A DNA stretch of 64,000 bases from Saccharicrinis carchari (GTDB taxonomy: Bacteria; Bacteroidota; Bacteroidia; Bacteroidales; Marinilabiliaceae), in contig NZ_FXTB01000013.1 in NCBI RefSeq assembly GCF_900182605.1, positions 1-64,000 on the forward strand. Reading direction: 5' to 3'. Of this stretch, positions 1-8,780 are shown piece by piece; position 1 is the first letter of the stretch; the number at the start of each line of letters is the position of its first letter. Below the pieces are notes generated by a model. That model made no database searches, was not told the DNA's origin, and saw nothing but the letters and a program-made list of their open reading frames with translations. The translations under genes and the position numbers were made by a program.

Positions 1-76
1 CCAATCCATCGCAGGTATACCCGATGTAATATTTGTTTTTTGAAGGAGAATGCAGGATGTAGAAGTGGCAGGCCAT
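1..76 (-). CDS. GIY-YIG nuclease family protein, 5' end only
   Basis: The reverse complement of bases 76 to 1 starts with ATG and reads M-A-C-H-F-Y-I-L-H-S, followed after a short loop by K-Y-Y-I-G-Y-T. That is the GIY...YIG core of the small single-domain GIY-YIG endonuclease family (UvrC-N-like, about 80-100 residues). Only 25 codons are inside the window; the rest, including the catalytic Arg and Glu, lies before base 1. Members of this family in Bacteroidota often sit beside tRNA or rRNA genes, as here, but their substrate is usually unknown. A terminator-like hairpin of the upstream tRNA operon lies directly before the gene. Confidence 0.7.
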   Translation of the reverse strand, partial: MACHFYILHSPSKNKYYIGYTCDGL

Positions 77-92
77 GAAACGCTTTAGCTTA

Positions 93-131
93 CTTAAAAA
101 AGAAAAGGAAGTCATATTTCTATAACTTCCT
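93..131 (-). terminator. Terminator of the tRNA-Val operon
   Basis: On the minus strand an AGGAAGT/ACTTCCT stem (125-131 with 106-112, extended by three inner pairs) is followed by a T-rich run (complement of bases 93-106). It lies just downstream of the tRNA-Val pair and ends their transcript before the GIY-YIG gene. Confidence 0.65.
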
Positions 132-141
132 CCTATTCCGT

Positions 142-215
142 GGGCGATGAGGGATTCGAACCCCCGACCCTCTGGGTGTAAACCAGATGCTCTGAACCAA
201 CTGAGCTAATCGCCC
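142..215 (-). tRNA. tRNA-Val (anticodon TAC), copy 1
   Basis: A 74-base cloverleaf on the minus strand: acceptor stem GGGCGAT/ATCGCCC, D arm, anticodon stem TCTGG/CCAGA with loop TTTACAC (anticodon TAC, reading GUA/GUG and probably GUU), and T arm with GGTTCGAATC. CCA is not encoded, as is usual in Bacteroidota. It is identical to the copy at 248-321 and lies 32 bases downstream of it in the same transcript. Confidence 0.97.
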
Positions 216-247
216 TAATGCTTTATACTATCTTTAAAAAATCGAGT

Positions 248-321
248 GGGCGATGAGGGATTCGAACCCCCGACCCTCTGGGTGTAAACCAGATGCTCTG
301 AACCAACTGAGCTAATCGCCC
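248..321 (-). tRNA. tRNA-Val (anticodon TAC), copy 2
   Basis: Identical in sequence to the tRNA at 142-215: same acceptor stem, TAC anticodon and T arm, no CCA. It is the promoter-proximal copy of the tandem pair. The promoter candidate at 399-429 lies about 70-80 bases upstream on the minus strand. Confidence 0.97.
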
Positions 322-398
322 GATTTTTGTCTTTAAACCATGTCAAACCACCATTGTGATTTGCTTCCTCTTTTTGCCACCTCTTTTTTAAAGCGATG

Positions 399-429
399 CA
401 AATATAGACCTCTTTTTTTTATCTGCAAA
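399..429 (-). promoter_or_regulatory. Promoter of the tRNA-Val operon
   Basis: On the minus strand TTTG (429-426), a 19-base spacer and TATATTTG (406-399) match the Bacteroidota sigma-ABfr consensus TTTG-N19-TAnnTTTG exactly. It points at the tRNA-Val pair. The spacing and the same arrangement at the tRNA-fMet operon support it. Confidence 0.75.
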
Positions 430-443
430 ACTTTTTGAATAAT

Positions 444-1733
444 TCACAACACTTCGGCCACCACAAATGTGCTTCCTCCGATGAATATCAAATCATTAGC
501 CCCCGCATTTTTTTTCGCTTTACACAGTGCCTCTTCTACCGACATATAAGTATTACCGATTACGCCATACTTTTGTGCTTCCTTTTTTAATATATCCACA
601 TCTAATCCTCTCGGAATATCAGCCTTGGCAAAATAATAAGTTGCGTCTTTTGGAAGCAATCGCAACACCCTACCAATGTTCTTATCGTTAACCATACCCC
701 AAACCATGTGCAACTCCTTAAATGGTGTTTGACTTAACTGCTGCATCAATTCTTTTACACCTTCTGCATTATGACCGGTATCGCATATTATTGCCGGATT
801 GGCACCCAACACCTGCCATCTACCCATTAATCCGGTATTTGCCACAACCTGCCTTAATCCTTTGTAAATATGACTCCTATTTATATTAAAACCCATCTCA
901 TTCAATACCTCTATTGTTTTTAATATAGTCTTTACGTTTTTTTGCTGATATTTACCCGCTAAATCCAATTTTAAATCCGGATATTCCAACGAATCTTTAC
1001 GATACACCTGTAAAATTTGCGTTGCATCAACACCATTCATCGCTACCGGTATATTAAAGGCTTTATCCGCATAAAAAATAGGAGCCCCCTTTTCTCTGGC
1101 TATTGCATCGAATATTTTTTGCGTTAGTTCATCTGTTTCTCCAATTACCACCGGCGTATTGGCCTTTATTGTTCCGCCTTTTTCGCGAGCCACCTCTTCA
1201 ATTGTATCCCCGAGCAAAGCAGTATGATCCAAGCCAATATTACTTATCACAGTGCATTGCGGCATTATAATATTGGTAGAATCTAACCTGCCCCCTAATC
1301 CTACTTCAATTACGGCTACATCCACCTTGTTCATCGCAAAATAATGAAAAGCCATGGCAACAGTCATCTCAAAAAACGACGGTTGCACTCCTTTAATAAT
1401 GGACTGATGCTTTTCCACAAAGTTAATCACTTCGATCTCCGATATGCAGATACCATTAATTTTTATCCGTTCTCTAAAATCTTTTAAATGAGGCGAAGTG
1501 TATAATCCCACTTTATAACCGGCTTCGTACAAAACTGAGGCTATACCGTGCGATGTAGAACCTTTGCCATTGGTTCCGGCCACATGTATTGTTTTAAACT
1601 TTTTGTGTGGATGGTTAAAGTAGCTATCCAACTTATGCGTATTATTTAAGTTGGCCTTATAGGCAACAGTTCCCGCACGTTGATACATTGGCAGTTGTGA
1701 AAACAAAAACTCCAACACCTCTTTATATTGCAT
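444..1733 (-). CDS. folC: Bifunctional folylpolyglutamate/dihydrofolate synthase
   Basis: FolC adds glutamate to dihydropteroate (making dihydrofolate) and to tetrahydrofolates in the cytosol, using ATP. The 429-residue length is normal. Visible Mur-ligase-type motifs are the P-loop GTNGKGS at residues 53-59, YTSPHL near 78-83, VIEVGLGGRLDSTN near 141-154, GLDHTALLG near 169, and DTGHNAEG in the C-terminal ligase domain. The start ATG at 1733 gives the expected N-terminus. The gene is divergent from phoH with about 95 bases between them; a minus-strand TAGTTTTG (1775-1768) could be its -7 promoter element. No terminator is evident before the tRNA promoter at 399-429. Confidence 0.95.
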   Translation of the reverse strand: MQYKEVLEFLFSQLPMYQRAGTVAYKANLNNTHKLDSYFNHPHKKFKTIHVAGTNGKGSTSHGIASVLYEAGYKVGLYTSPHLKDFRERIKINGICISEIEVINFVEKHQSIIKGVQPSFFEMTVAMAFHYFAMNKVDVAVIEVGLGGRLDSTNIIMPQCTVISNIGLDHTALLGDTIEEVAREKGGTIKANTPVVIGETDELTQKIFDAIAREKGAPIFYADKAFNIPVAMNGVDATQILQVYRKDSLEYPDLKLDLAGKYQQKNVKTILKTIEVLNEMGFNINRSHIYKGLRQVVANTGLMGRWQVLGANPAIICDTGHNAEGVKELMQQLSQTPFKELHMVWGMVNDKNIGRVLRLLPKDATYYFAKADIPRGLDVDILKKEAQKYGVIGNTYMSVEEALCKAKKNAGANDLIFIGGSTFVVAEVL

Positions 1734-1827
1734 GTAAGTATCGTTTTAATTTTTTGCTATTAGATAACAAAACTATGTTTTTAGTACGAAAAAGAATATA
1801 TTTATACATGTTCAACCATTAAAACCT

Positions 1828-3156
1828 ATGCACATGTCCACTAAAAGCAAGATTTTTATTTTGGATACAAATGTAATTCTTCACGACCACAAATGTATAT
1901 ACAACTTTAAGGATAATGATGTAATTGTACCTATTGTAGTGCTCGAAGAGCTGGACAAATTTAAAAAAGGTACCGACCAAATCCATTATCAGGCAAGAGA
2001 ATTCGTCCGTAACTTAAACGAAATAGCCGGCGAACAACTTTTTAACGAAGGGGTTTCCTTGGGGGAGAAACGAGGTAAACTTTTTGTAGCTACGGGTAAA
2101 CCTTTTACGCAAGCTATGGAGGACTCCTTTTTTGAAAAATCAGCCGATCACAGAATTTTGGCCATCGCACTGTACGTAAAGGAAAAGTTCGCAGGACGAA
2201 CCGTCACCTTGATTACCAAGGACATTAATTTACGGATGAAGGCTAAATCGCTGGGTTTAAAAAGCGAAGATTATACCACCGACCAGGTAAAGGATATCGA
2301 CGTACTGGACAGGGGAGTTCAGATTATTGATAACTTTGACACCACAATAATAGATACCCTCTACAACTCAGATGGAGTTGCTGAAGGTGCTTTTCCCCAA
2401 CAGGATTTACCCGCCAACCAATTTTTTGTGTTACGCAATGGTAACAAGAGTGTACTTGCCACTTACGATCCCTTTTCCAAATCTATAAAAAGAGTTGAAA
2501 AACAGGGTGCTTTTGGGATTGAGCCCCGGAATGCCGAACAAACTTTTGCCCTAAGCGCGTTATCCAATCCCGACATTAAATTGGTATCATTAACAGGAAA
2601 GGCCGGAACAGGCAAAACCTTATTGGCTTTGGCTTCGGCCTTACAACAAAACAAAAGTTACAAACAGATATTACTGGCTCGCCCCATCGTTTCGTTAGCC
2701 AACAGAGATTTGGGTTTCCTGCCGGGGGATGTGAACGAAAAGATTGGCCCCTATATGCAGCCCTTGTTTGATAACTTGAGTGTAATAAAACATGGCCATG
2801 GTATTAAAAGTCGCGAAAACGTAATGATTGAAGAAATGCAACGGGATAACCAATTAATGATAACACCATTGGCATACATTAGGGGCAGGAGTTTATCCGA
2901 TGTATTTTTTATTGTAGATGAAGCACAAAATCTCACCCCACATGAAGTTAAAACTGTGATTACACGGGCTGGTGCCGGTACAAAAATTATTTTCACCGGC
3001 GACATCGAACAAATTGACTCGCCCTATCTCGACAAAACATCCAATGGTTTGGCTTATATGACCGAGAAAATGAAAGGACAGGATATCTTTGCCCATGTGA
3101 ACCTTATCAAAGGCGAAAGGAGTTATTTGGCTGAATTAGCCAGCGACTTGTTGTAG
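1828..3156 (+). CDS. PhoH family protein with N-terminal PIN domain
   Basis: This is a cytoplasmic PhoH2-type protein: a PIN ribonuclease-like domain (about residues 8-150, starting FILDTNVILHD with Asp13) joined to a PhoH ATPase domain (about 235-440). Walker A is GKAGTGKT at 257-264 and Walker B is VFFIVDEAQ at 359-367. PhoH2 proteins have been described as RNA helicase/ribonucleases; the cellular target here is unknown. Two in-frame ATGs (1828 and 1834) are possible starts. The gene has its own terminator at 3182-3208 and is transcribed alone, divergently from folC. Confidence 0.92.
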   Translation: MHMSTKSKIFILDTNVILHDHKCIYNFKDNDVIVPIVVLEELDKFKKGTDQIHYQAREFVRNLNEIAGEQLFNEGVSLGEKRGKLFVATGKPFTQAMEDSFFEKSADHRILAIALYVKEKFAGRTVTLITKDINLRMKAKSLGLKSEDYTTDQVKDIDVLDRGVQIIDNFDTTIIDTLYNSDGVAEGAFPQQDLPANQFFVLRNGNKSVLATYDPFSKSIKRVEKQGAFGIEPRNAEQTFALSALSNPDIKLVSLTGKAGTGKTLLALASALQQNKSYKQILLARPIVSLANRDLGFLPGDVNEKIGPYMQPLFDNLSVIKHGHGIKSRENVMIEEMQRDNQLMITPLAYIRGRSLSDVFFIVDEAQNLTPHEVKTVITRAGAGTKIIFTGDIEQIDSPYLDKTSNGLAYMTEKMKGQDIFAHVNLIKGERSYLAELASDLL

Positions 3157-3181
3157 AAATATACCACAATTACAAGCATAG

Positions 3182-3208
3182 GCCGGAGTAACTTTCCGGC
3201 TTTTTTTT
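3182..3208 (+). terminator. Terminator of the phoH gene
   Basis: GCCGGA/TCCGGC stem with a short loop, directly followed by a run of eight T, 26 bases after the phoH stop codon. Confidence 0.85.
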
Positions 3209-3247
3209 GTGTCGGCATGTTATGATCCATTATTGCGCTCTTTTCAT

Positions 3248-3255
3248 TATCTTTG
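3248..3255 (+). promoter_or_regulatory. -7 promoter element of the mtaB operon
   Basis: TATCTTTG matches TAnnTTTG and lies 55 bases before the mtaB start. No good TTTG is found at the usual -33 distance, so this is a partial match only. Confidence 0.4.
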
Positions 3256-3309
3256 TCCGTTTTTTTAACAAGTATGATATAGTAATTATAAAACGGAGAG
3301 AGGAATAGG

Positions 3310-4629
3310 ATGATTGATAAATCGTTGTTTTTAGAGAAAAAAGTTGCTTTTCACACCTTGGGCTGTAAATTAAACTTTAGCGAAACTTCAACTATAGCGA
3401 GAGCATTGACAGATGAAGGTTTTATAAAGGTAAAATATGACGACTTTGCCGATGTTTATGTTATAAACACTTGTTCGGTAACAGAAATTGCGGATAAAAA
3501 ATGTCGTTATGCCATCAACAAAGCTATTCGGCAAAACCCCAATGCCTTTGTGGTAGTAACTGGCTGCTTTGCTCAGCTTAAGCCACTGTCTATTTCCAAA
3601 ATGGAGGGGGTGGACCTGGTACTGGGCTCTAACGAAAAATTTAGAATAGCAGATTATTTAGGCGACCTCCAAAAGAAAGCATCGGGAGAGGTACACGCCG
3701 GTAAAATCATGACCAACAAAGAATTTTTCCCTTCTTATTCGATGGGTGACAGAACACGAACATTTTTAAAAGTACAGGATGGCTGCGACTACTTTTGCTC
3801 TTTCTGCACTATACCTTTAGCCCGTGGAAAAAGTAGAAACGCCGATATAAAAACTACCGTTCAACTGGCAAAAAAGGCCGCTTCGGAAGGTGCACGTGAA
3901 ATTATCCTGACCGGGGTTAATATTGGTGACTTTGGAAAAAGTACCAACGAAAACTTTTTTGAGCTAATCAAAGAGCTTGACAAGATAAAAGAGATTGAAA
4001 GATTTAGGATATCAAGTATAGAACCCAACCTTTTATCGGACGATATAATTGAATTTGTGGCTCAATCGCAACGCTTTATGCCGCACTTCCACATCCCCTT
4101 GCAGTCTGGTTCAAACAAGGTGCTGGCTATGATGAAACGCAAATACAACCGCGAACTTTTTGCCCAGCGTGTAGAAAAAATTAAAAGCTTATTGCCACAT
4201 GCTTTTATTGGTGTTGATGTAATTGTTGGGGTACGTGGCGAAACAGGTATTCATTTTAACGAAGCCCTTGATTTTATCAATGAGCTCGATATTTCGCAGC
4301 TTCACGTGTTTACCTATTCCGAAAGACCAAACACCAAAGCACTTACCATTGAACACGTAGTGCCCATTTCGGAGCGAAAGCTTAGGAGCCAGATATTACA
4401 TCAGGTTTCCGACAAAAAAACACGCCACTTTTATGGCCAATTCGAAGGGCAAACTGCGCGTGTGCTTTTTGAAGGAAGTGAAAACGAGGGCATGATGAAC
4501 GGCTATACCGAGAACTATTTAAAAGTAAAACTTCCTTTTGACGCATCATTAAAAAATAGTATTAAACAAGTAAAGCTAAAATCGTTTGTACCCGATGAGA
4601 TGGTTTTTGATGCTGTATTGATGGATTGA
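3310..4629 (+). CDS. mtaB: tRNA t6A37 methylthiotransferase MtaB
   Basis: MtaB is a radical-SAM enzyme that converts t6A37 to ms2t6A in tRNAs decoding ANN codons. The 439 residues hold the N-terminal MTTase domain with Cys19, Cys55 and Cys86 (ligands of the auxiliary cluster), then the radical-SAM CxxxCxxC at Cys159, Cys163 and Cys166 in the sequence GCDYFCSFC, and a C-terminal TRAM-like region from about 375. The CDYFCSFCTIP form and the length fit MtaB rather than MiaB or RimO. It is first in an operon with suhB, the acyltransferase and the glycosyltransferase. Confidence 0.93.
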   Translation: MIDKSLFLEKKVAFHTLGCKLNFSETSTIARALTDEGFIKVKYDDFADVYVINTCSVTEIADKKCRYAINKAIRQNPNAFVVVTGCFAQLKPLSISKMEGVDLVLGSNEKFRIADYLGDLQKKASGEVHAGKIMTNKEFFPSYSMGDRTRTFLKVQDGCDYFCSFCTIPLARGKSRNADIKTTVQLAKKAASEGAREIILTGVNIGDFGKSTNENFFELIKELDKIKEIERFRISSIEPNLLSDDIIEFVAQSQRFMPHFHIPLQSGSNKVLAMMKRKYNRELFAQRVEKIKSLLPHAFIGVDVIVGVRGETGIHFNEALDFINELDISQLHVFTYSERPNTKALTIEHVVPISERKLRSQILHQVSDKKTRHFYGQFEGQTARVLFEGSENEGMMNGYTENYLKVKLPFDASLKNSIKQVKLKSFVPDEMVFDAVLMD

Positions 4630-4678
4630 TTTAGTAGATTTGTTCACCCAATTATTTTGTTCACCCAATTATAATGAT

Positions 4679-5488
4679 ATGGATTTAAAAACCTTATGCC
4701 AATCGGTTGTGGAATTGGCTAAAAATACAGGACAATATATACGCGATGAATCCCAAAACAGTAAGCAAATTAAAACCAAGGGCAAGAATGACTTTGTAAC
4801 ACATGTAGACAAAGGAGCCGAGGAACGCATCGTTGCCCGGTTATCGGAGCTATTGCCCGAAGCCGGTTTTATTGCTGAGGAGGGCAGCTCTACAAAAGTG
4901 GGCGATCGCTACAATTGGATTATCGACCCTATCGACGGCACTACCAATTTTATCCATGGCCTGTTTCCCCATGCCATTAGCATAGCGCTTCAGGATAATG
5001 ATATTAAAAGTAAGGAAATTGTTTTAGGCGTAGTTTACGAGCTGGGCTTAAACGAGTGCTTTTATTCTTGGAAAGATGCCCCTGCCTATCTCAACGGTGA
5101 AGTAATAACGGTTTCTCAAGCGCCAAAAATAGCCGACAGCCTGTTGGCCACCGGGTTTCCCTATGCCAACTTTGAGCGGATGGAGGGTTTTATGAAATCG
5201 CTCGATTACTTTATGAAAAACTCACACGGACTGCGCAGGCTGGGCTCAGCAGCTGTAGACCTGGCCTATGTGGCCTGTGGTAGGTTTGAGGGCTTTTACG
5301 AGTATGGCCTGCAATCGTATGATGTAGCTGCCGGAGCATTTTTGGTGCAGCAAGCCGGCGGACATAATTGCGATTTTTCAGGTGGTAAAAATTACCTTTA
5401 TGGTCAGGAAATAATTTCGAGTAACGCACTAATATTTAAGGAGTTTAAAAAGGTTATTTACAACTTAATGTATGGCGAAAGTGAATAA
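4679..5488 (+). CDS. suhB: Inositol-1-monophosphatase family protein
   Basis: A Mg2+-dependent inositol monophosphatase-family phosphatase (269 residues). Metal ligands are visible: Glu67-Glu68 in FIAEEGS, DPIDGTTN at 83-90, and SYDVAAG near residue 210. The exact substrate in this organism (myo-inositol phosphate, other sugar phosphates, or an RNA-related role like E. coli SuhB) cannot be told. The ATG at 4679 is preferred: an upstream in-frame TTG at 4640 exists, but the extra 13 residues are encoded by an almost perfect direct repeat (tgttcacccaattat twice at 4641-4672) and do not match the family. The gene ends inside the next gene's start (17-base overlap), which indicates translational coupling. 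Confidence 0.9.
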   Translation: MDLKTLCQSVVELAKNTGQYIRDESQNSKQIKTKGKNDFVTHVDKGAEERIVARLSELLPEAGFIAEEGSSTKVGDRYNWIIDPIDGTTNFIHGLFPHAISIALQDNDIKSKEIVLGVVYELGLNECFYSWKDAPAYLNGEVITVSQAPKIADSLLATGFPYANFERMEGFMKSLDYFMKNSHGLRRLGSAAVDLAYVACGRFEGFYEYGLQSYDVAAGAFLVQQAGGHNCDFSGGKNYLYGQEIISSNALIFKEFKKVIYNLMYGESE

Positions 5489-6383
5489 CATTGGGGTTAA
5501 ATCAGGCATATTTTTTATTAAGCTAATCGGTTATTTACCTTTTTGGGCACTCTTCCTGCTTTCGGATGCTTTTTACTTTTTAATACGGTTATCCGGCTAC
5601 CGAAAAAAAACGGTGATGACCAACCTGCGCAACGCCTTCCCAGAAAAATCAGAAAAAGAGATTCAAAACATCGCAACTAAATTTTATCGTCACCTGTGCG
5701 ACTTGTTTTTCGAAACCTTTAAGCTGCAGAGCATGAGTGAGGCACAAATGCGTCAAAGAGTGCAAATATCTAATGCCGAATTGTTAAACCGATACTACGA
5801 TGAAGGCAAAGATGTTATTGCAGTGCTGGGCCATTATGGCAACTGGGAGTGGGTGCCTTCCATCAACCTGTTTATAAAAGCGCAAGGGTGCGAAGTGTAC
5901 CATGTTATAAGAAACAAGGAGTACGATAAATATATGCTGGGTTTAAGATCCAAATGGGGGACTTTGAATTTTCCCATGAAAACCTCTTACCGGTCGATGC
6001 ACAAGTTAAAAATGGAAAATAAACGCTTTGTCATCGGAATGATATCTGACCAATCGCCTGCAAAAAATAAAATACAGTACTTTACCAGGTTTCTGAATCA
6101 GGATACTCCGGTTTTGCTGGGCACAGAAAAAATGGCCATAAAAACAAACAGCCCGGTAGTATTTTTTAGGTTCGACAAAATAAAACGTGGCTACTATAAG
6201 CTTACGGTAGAGCCCCTGATTGAAAATCCCCGCGAAACCCGTGAATATGAAATAACGGAGATACATACCAAACATTTAGAAAATATAATCCGGGAAAAAC
6301 CGGAGTTTTGGTTGTGGTCGCACAAAAGATGGAAGCACAAAAGGGAAGATGTTATGAATGCCACCTTAAGCAGAAACGCATGA
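5472..6383 (+). CDS. Lysophospholipid/lipid A acyltransferase, LpxL/HtrB family
   Basis: A 303-residue membrane-associated acyltransferase of the lipid A biosynthesis (LpxL/HtrB/LpxM) family. An N-terminal hydrophobic segment (about residues 12-40) is followed by the catalytic HX4E motif HYGNWE (His121, Glu126) and the R-rich C-terminal half ending WLWSHKRWKH, typical of the family. It probably adds a secondary acyl chain to Kdo-lipid A or to an aminolipid; Bacteroidota have several paralogs, so the substrate is inferred. Its stop overlaps the start of the glycosyltransferase by ATGA. Confidence 0.88.
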   Translation: MAKVNNIGVKSGIFFIKLIGYLPFWALFLLSDAFYFLIRLSGYRKKTVMTNLRNAFPEKSEKEIQNIATKFYRHLCDLFFETFKLQSMSEAQMRQRVQISNAELLNRYYDEGKDVIAVLGHYGNWEWVPSINLFIKAQGCEVYHVIRNKEYDKYMLGLRSKWGTLNFPMKTSYRSMHKLKMENKRFVIGMISDQSPAKNKIQYFTRFLNQDTPVLLGTEKMAIKTNSPVVFFRFDKIKRGYYKLTVEPLIENPRETREYEITEIHTKHLENIIREKPEFWLWSHKRWKHKREDVMNATLSRNA

Positions 6384-7408
6384 CCAAAGTAGCGGTTGTT
6401 ATTTTAAATTGGAACGGAGAAAAATTACTGAACGAATTTCTCCCGCAAGTAATCGCCAACTCTCAAGTAGAGGGGGTAGAAATCATCGTGGCCGATAATG
6501 CTTCCACAGATGCCTCCATCCAATTGTTAAAAACCAAATTTCCAACACTAAGTATTATACAATTAGATAAAAACTATGGTTTTACGGGCGGATACAATCG
6601 CGCATTAAAGCAGGTTAAGGCTGAACATATTGTTCTTTTAAACTCGGACATCGCCCCGGCTCCCAACTGGCTTCCACCCTTAATAGAGGAGATGGATGCT
6701 TACTCCCAAACGGCTATTTGCGTTCCTAAGATAAAAAGCTATCGTGAGCCTGCCTATTTTGAATATGCCGGTGCAGCAGGTGGTTTTATCGATAAGTATG
6801 GCTTCCCCTTTTGCCGAGGCCGTATTTTTAATGAGATAGAGGAAGACAAAGGACAGTATAACCAATCGGGGGCTATATTCTGGGCCAGTGGAGCCGCATT
6901 AATGATTCGCTCAAAATTATTTTTTGAGTGCGGAGGACTGGATGAAGACTTTTTTGCCCATATGGAAGAAATTGACTTGTGCTGGCGATTAAAAAACAGG
7001 GGCTACCAGGTTAAATATATTGCCAACAGCGAGGTGTATCATTTGGGTGGTGCTACGTTGGATTATCAGAACCCCAGAAAAGTATATTTAAATTTCCGCA
7101 ACAACCTTTTTCTTTTGGTCAAGAATATAGGCAAACACAAACTACTCTTAAAACTTACACAGCGCATGTTATTAGACGGTATAGCGGCTGTTAAATTTCT
7201 TGTTTCGGGCGAATTCCGTAACATCTCTTCCGTTTTTATGGCACATCTGAGCTTTTATCGTTTGTTTGGCAAAATGTATCGTAAAAGATTAAATAACCTA
7301 AAAAAGGTAAAAACAACCCGACACAAAGAAATTTACACGAAGTCGGTAATTGTTCAGTTTTTTATTAAAAACAAAAAAAAATTTAGCGAGTTAGAAGGCT
7401 TGGGATAA
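6380..7408 (+). CDS. Glycosyltransferase family 2 protein
   Basis: A GT-A fold inverting glycosyltransferase (342 residues) beginning VAVVILNWNG, with VADNASTDAS at about 37-46, NYGFTGGYNRAL at 65-76, and the metal-binding NSD at 88-90. A later ECGGLDEDFFAHMEEIDLCWR-type segment is the rhamnosyl/N-acetylglucosaminyl-transferase-like acceptor region. The acceptor is unknown; position in an operon with an acyltransferase suggests cell-envelope glycan synthesis. The start at 6380 is chosen because it forms an ATGA overlap with the upstream stop; an earlier in-frame start at 6308 would add 24 non-homologous residues overlapping the previous gene. Confidence 0.88.
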   Translation: MTKVAVVILNWNGEKLLNEFLPQVIANSQVEGVEIIVADNASTDASIQLLKTKFPTLSIIQLDKNYGFTGGYNRALKQVKAEHIVLLNSDIAPAPNWLPPLIEEMDAYSQTAICVPKIKSYREPAYFEYAGAAGGFIDKYGFPFCRGRIFNEIEEDKGQYNQSGAIFWASGAALMIRSKLFFECGGLDEDFFAHMEEIDLCWRLKNRGYQVKYIANSEVYHLGGATLDYQNPRKVYLNFRNNLFLLVKNIGKHKLLLKLTQRMLLDGIAAVKFLVSGEFRNISSVFMAHLSFYRLFGKMYRKRLNNLKKVKTTRHKEIYTKSVIVQFFIKNKKKFSELEGLG

Positions 7409-7414
7409 ATCTTT

Positions 7415-8716
7415 TTATAGCACCCCTATCAGTTTCTCCAGTTGATTGCTGCGCGATCCTTTTATCAAAACAAAAGAATGCAGGATAGGCTTCTCTACTT
7501 CTAATTCAGACATTAAATCGTTTACATTACTAAACCAGCTATATTCTTCCTCTGCTTTTAAAAGCATTTTATAACTATCGCCCACTAAAAAAGCTTTTAC
7601 CGATTTGTACTTTTTCAAAAAATCCAATATTGCTGCGTGCTCCTTATCACTATCGGCACCCAATTCTTTCATCTCGCCCAAAATAAGCACTTTATTATCT
7701 TCCTCAATAGCCATAAAGTTTTGGAGTGCAGCCAACATGCTGGTAGGGTTGGCATTATAGGCATCCAAGAGTATCTTATTGGTATCCGAAACCACCAATT
7801 GCGAACGATTATTATCGGGAACATAGTTGCTTACCCCCTGCGCTATATCCTCAACCTCCACACCAAAGTAGCTACCAACGGCCAAGGCTGCCAAGGCATT
7901 CTCAAGGTTATAAGCCCCTATCAATTGCGTATTAATATTCAACTGTTGCTTACCTACACTTGCCGCAAACGATAAGTTAGGTGTAGGGTTTAATTTTTCC
8001 AGTTTAACTTTACACTCCTCGTCATCGCCATATAAAAACAGTTGCGCGCCACGATTAAGCATCCCCATCAAATGCGCATTGCATTTATTCACAAAAAGAA
8101 CTCCATTACGATCTTCAATAAAGCGATACAGCTCTCCCTTTGTTTTTTTCACCCCCTCAAAAGAGCCAAATCCTTCGAGATGTGCCTTACCCACATTGGT
8201 TATCAATCCGGCATTGGGTTGGGCTATCCGGCATAAAAATGCAATTTCGCCTGGATGGTTTGCCCCCATTTCAACCACAGCCATTTCAGTATCCTCGTTT
8301 AATGACAACAAAGTTAACGGTACCCCAATATGGTTATTCAAATTACCCGCAGTGGCGAAGGTACGATACTTTTTACCCAGCACGGCCTTTACCAACTCCT
8401 TGGTAGTTGTTTTTCCATTGCTGCCGGTTATGGCTAAAACAGGTATGCCCAACGCCATTCTATGAAAGGTAGCCAGCTCCTGTAAGGTGGCCAAAACGTC
8501 ATCTACCAAGATATAGTCATCGTTTACAGCTACTGTTGCATCGTCAACTACAGCTTTCAAAGCGCCTTGCTCCATCGCGTTCTTAGCAAATAAATTACCA
8601 TTAAAATTGCTTCCTTTAAGGGCAAAGAACAAGCATCCTTTTGTAATCTTGCGGGTATCGATGCATACGCCGGAGCTTTGTTTAAAAACAGGGTACAGTT
8701 GTTTCACATTCGTCAT
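7415..8716 (-). CDS. murF: UDP-N-acetylmuramoyl-tripeptide--D-alanyl-D-alanine ligase
   Basis: MurF adds D-Ala-D-Ala to UDP-MurNAc-tripeptide, the last cytoplasmic precursor step of peptidoglycan. The 433-residue protein has the N-terminal Mur substrate domain (VCIDTRKITKGCLFFAL), the P-loop GSNGKTTT at 98-105, EMGANHPGEI near 150, and LLDAYNANPTSM near 315. It converges on the glycosyltransferase with only 6 bases between the stops. A minus-strand TATTTTTG (8728-8721) lies only 5 bases before the ATG, so the mRNA could be nearly leaderless if this is the real -7 element. Confidence 0.95.
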   Translation of the reverse strand: MTNVKQLYPVFKQSSGVCIDTRKITKGCLFFALKGSNFNGNLFAKNAMEQGALKAVVDDATVAVNDDYILVDDVLATLQELATFHRMALGIPVLAITGSNGKTTTKELVKAVLGKKYRTFATAGNLNNHIGVPLTLLSLNEDTEMAVVEMGANHPGEIAFLCRIAQPNAGLITNVGKAHLEGFGSFEGVKKTKGELYRFIEDRNGVLFVNKCNAHLMGMLNRGAQLFLYGDDEECKVKLEKLNPTPNLSFAASVGKQQLNINTQLIGAYNLENALAALAVGSYFGVEVEDIAQGVSNYVPDNNRSQLVVSDTNKILLDAYNANPTSMLAALQNFMAIEEDNKVLILGEMKELGADSDKEHAAILDFLKKYKSVKAFLVGDSYKMLLKAEEEYSWFSNVNDLMSELEVEKPILHSFVLIKGSRSNQLEKLIGVL

Positions 8717-8730
8717 ACTACAAAAATAAA

Positions 8731-8760
8731 AAAAGGTCGATTCAAACGAACCGACCTTTT
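8731..8760 (-). terminator. Terminator of gldJ
   Basis: AAAAGGTCG/CGACCTTTT stem (9 bp, 12-base loop) followed on the minus strand by a T-rich run. It lies 21 bases after the gldJ stop and just before murF, so the two minus-strand genes are separate units. Confidence 0.8.
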
Positions 8761-8780
8761 AAATAATTATGAAATAATTT

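Noticed and set aside
4640-4678. TTG start extending suhB by 13 residues
   Set aside because: The extension is encoded by an almost perfect direct repeat and does not look like the family N-terminus; ATG at 4679 fits.
6308-6379. Upstream start for the glycosyltransferase
   Set aside because: It would overlap the acyltransferase by 76 bases; the ATGA overlap at 6380 gives the normal GT2 start.
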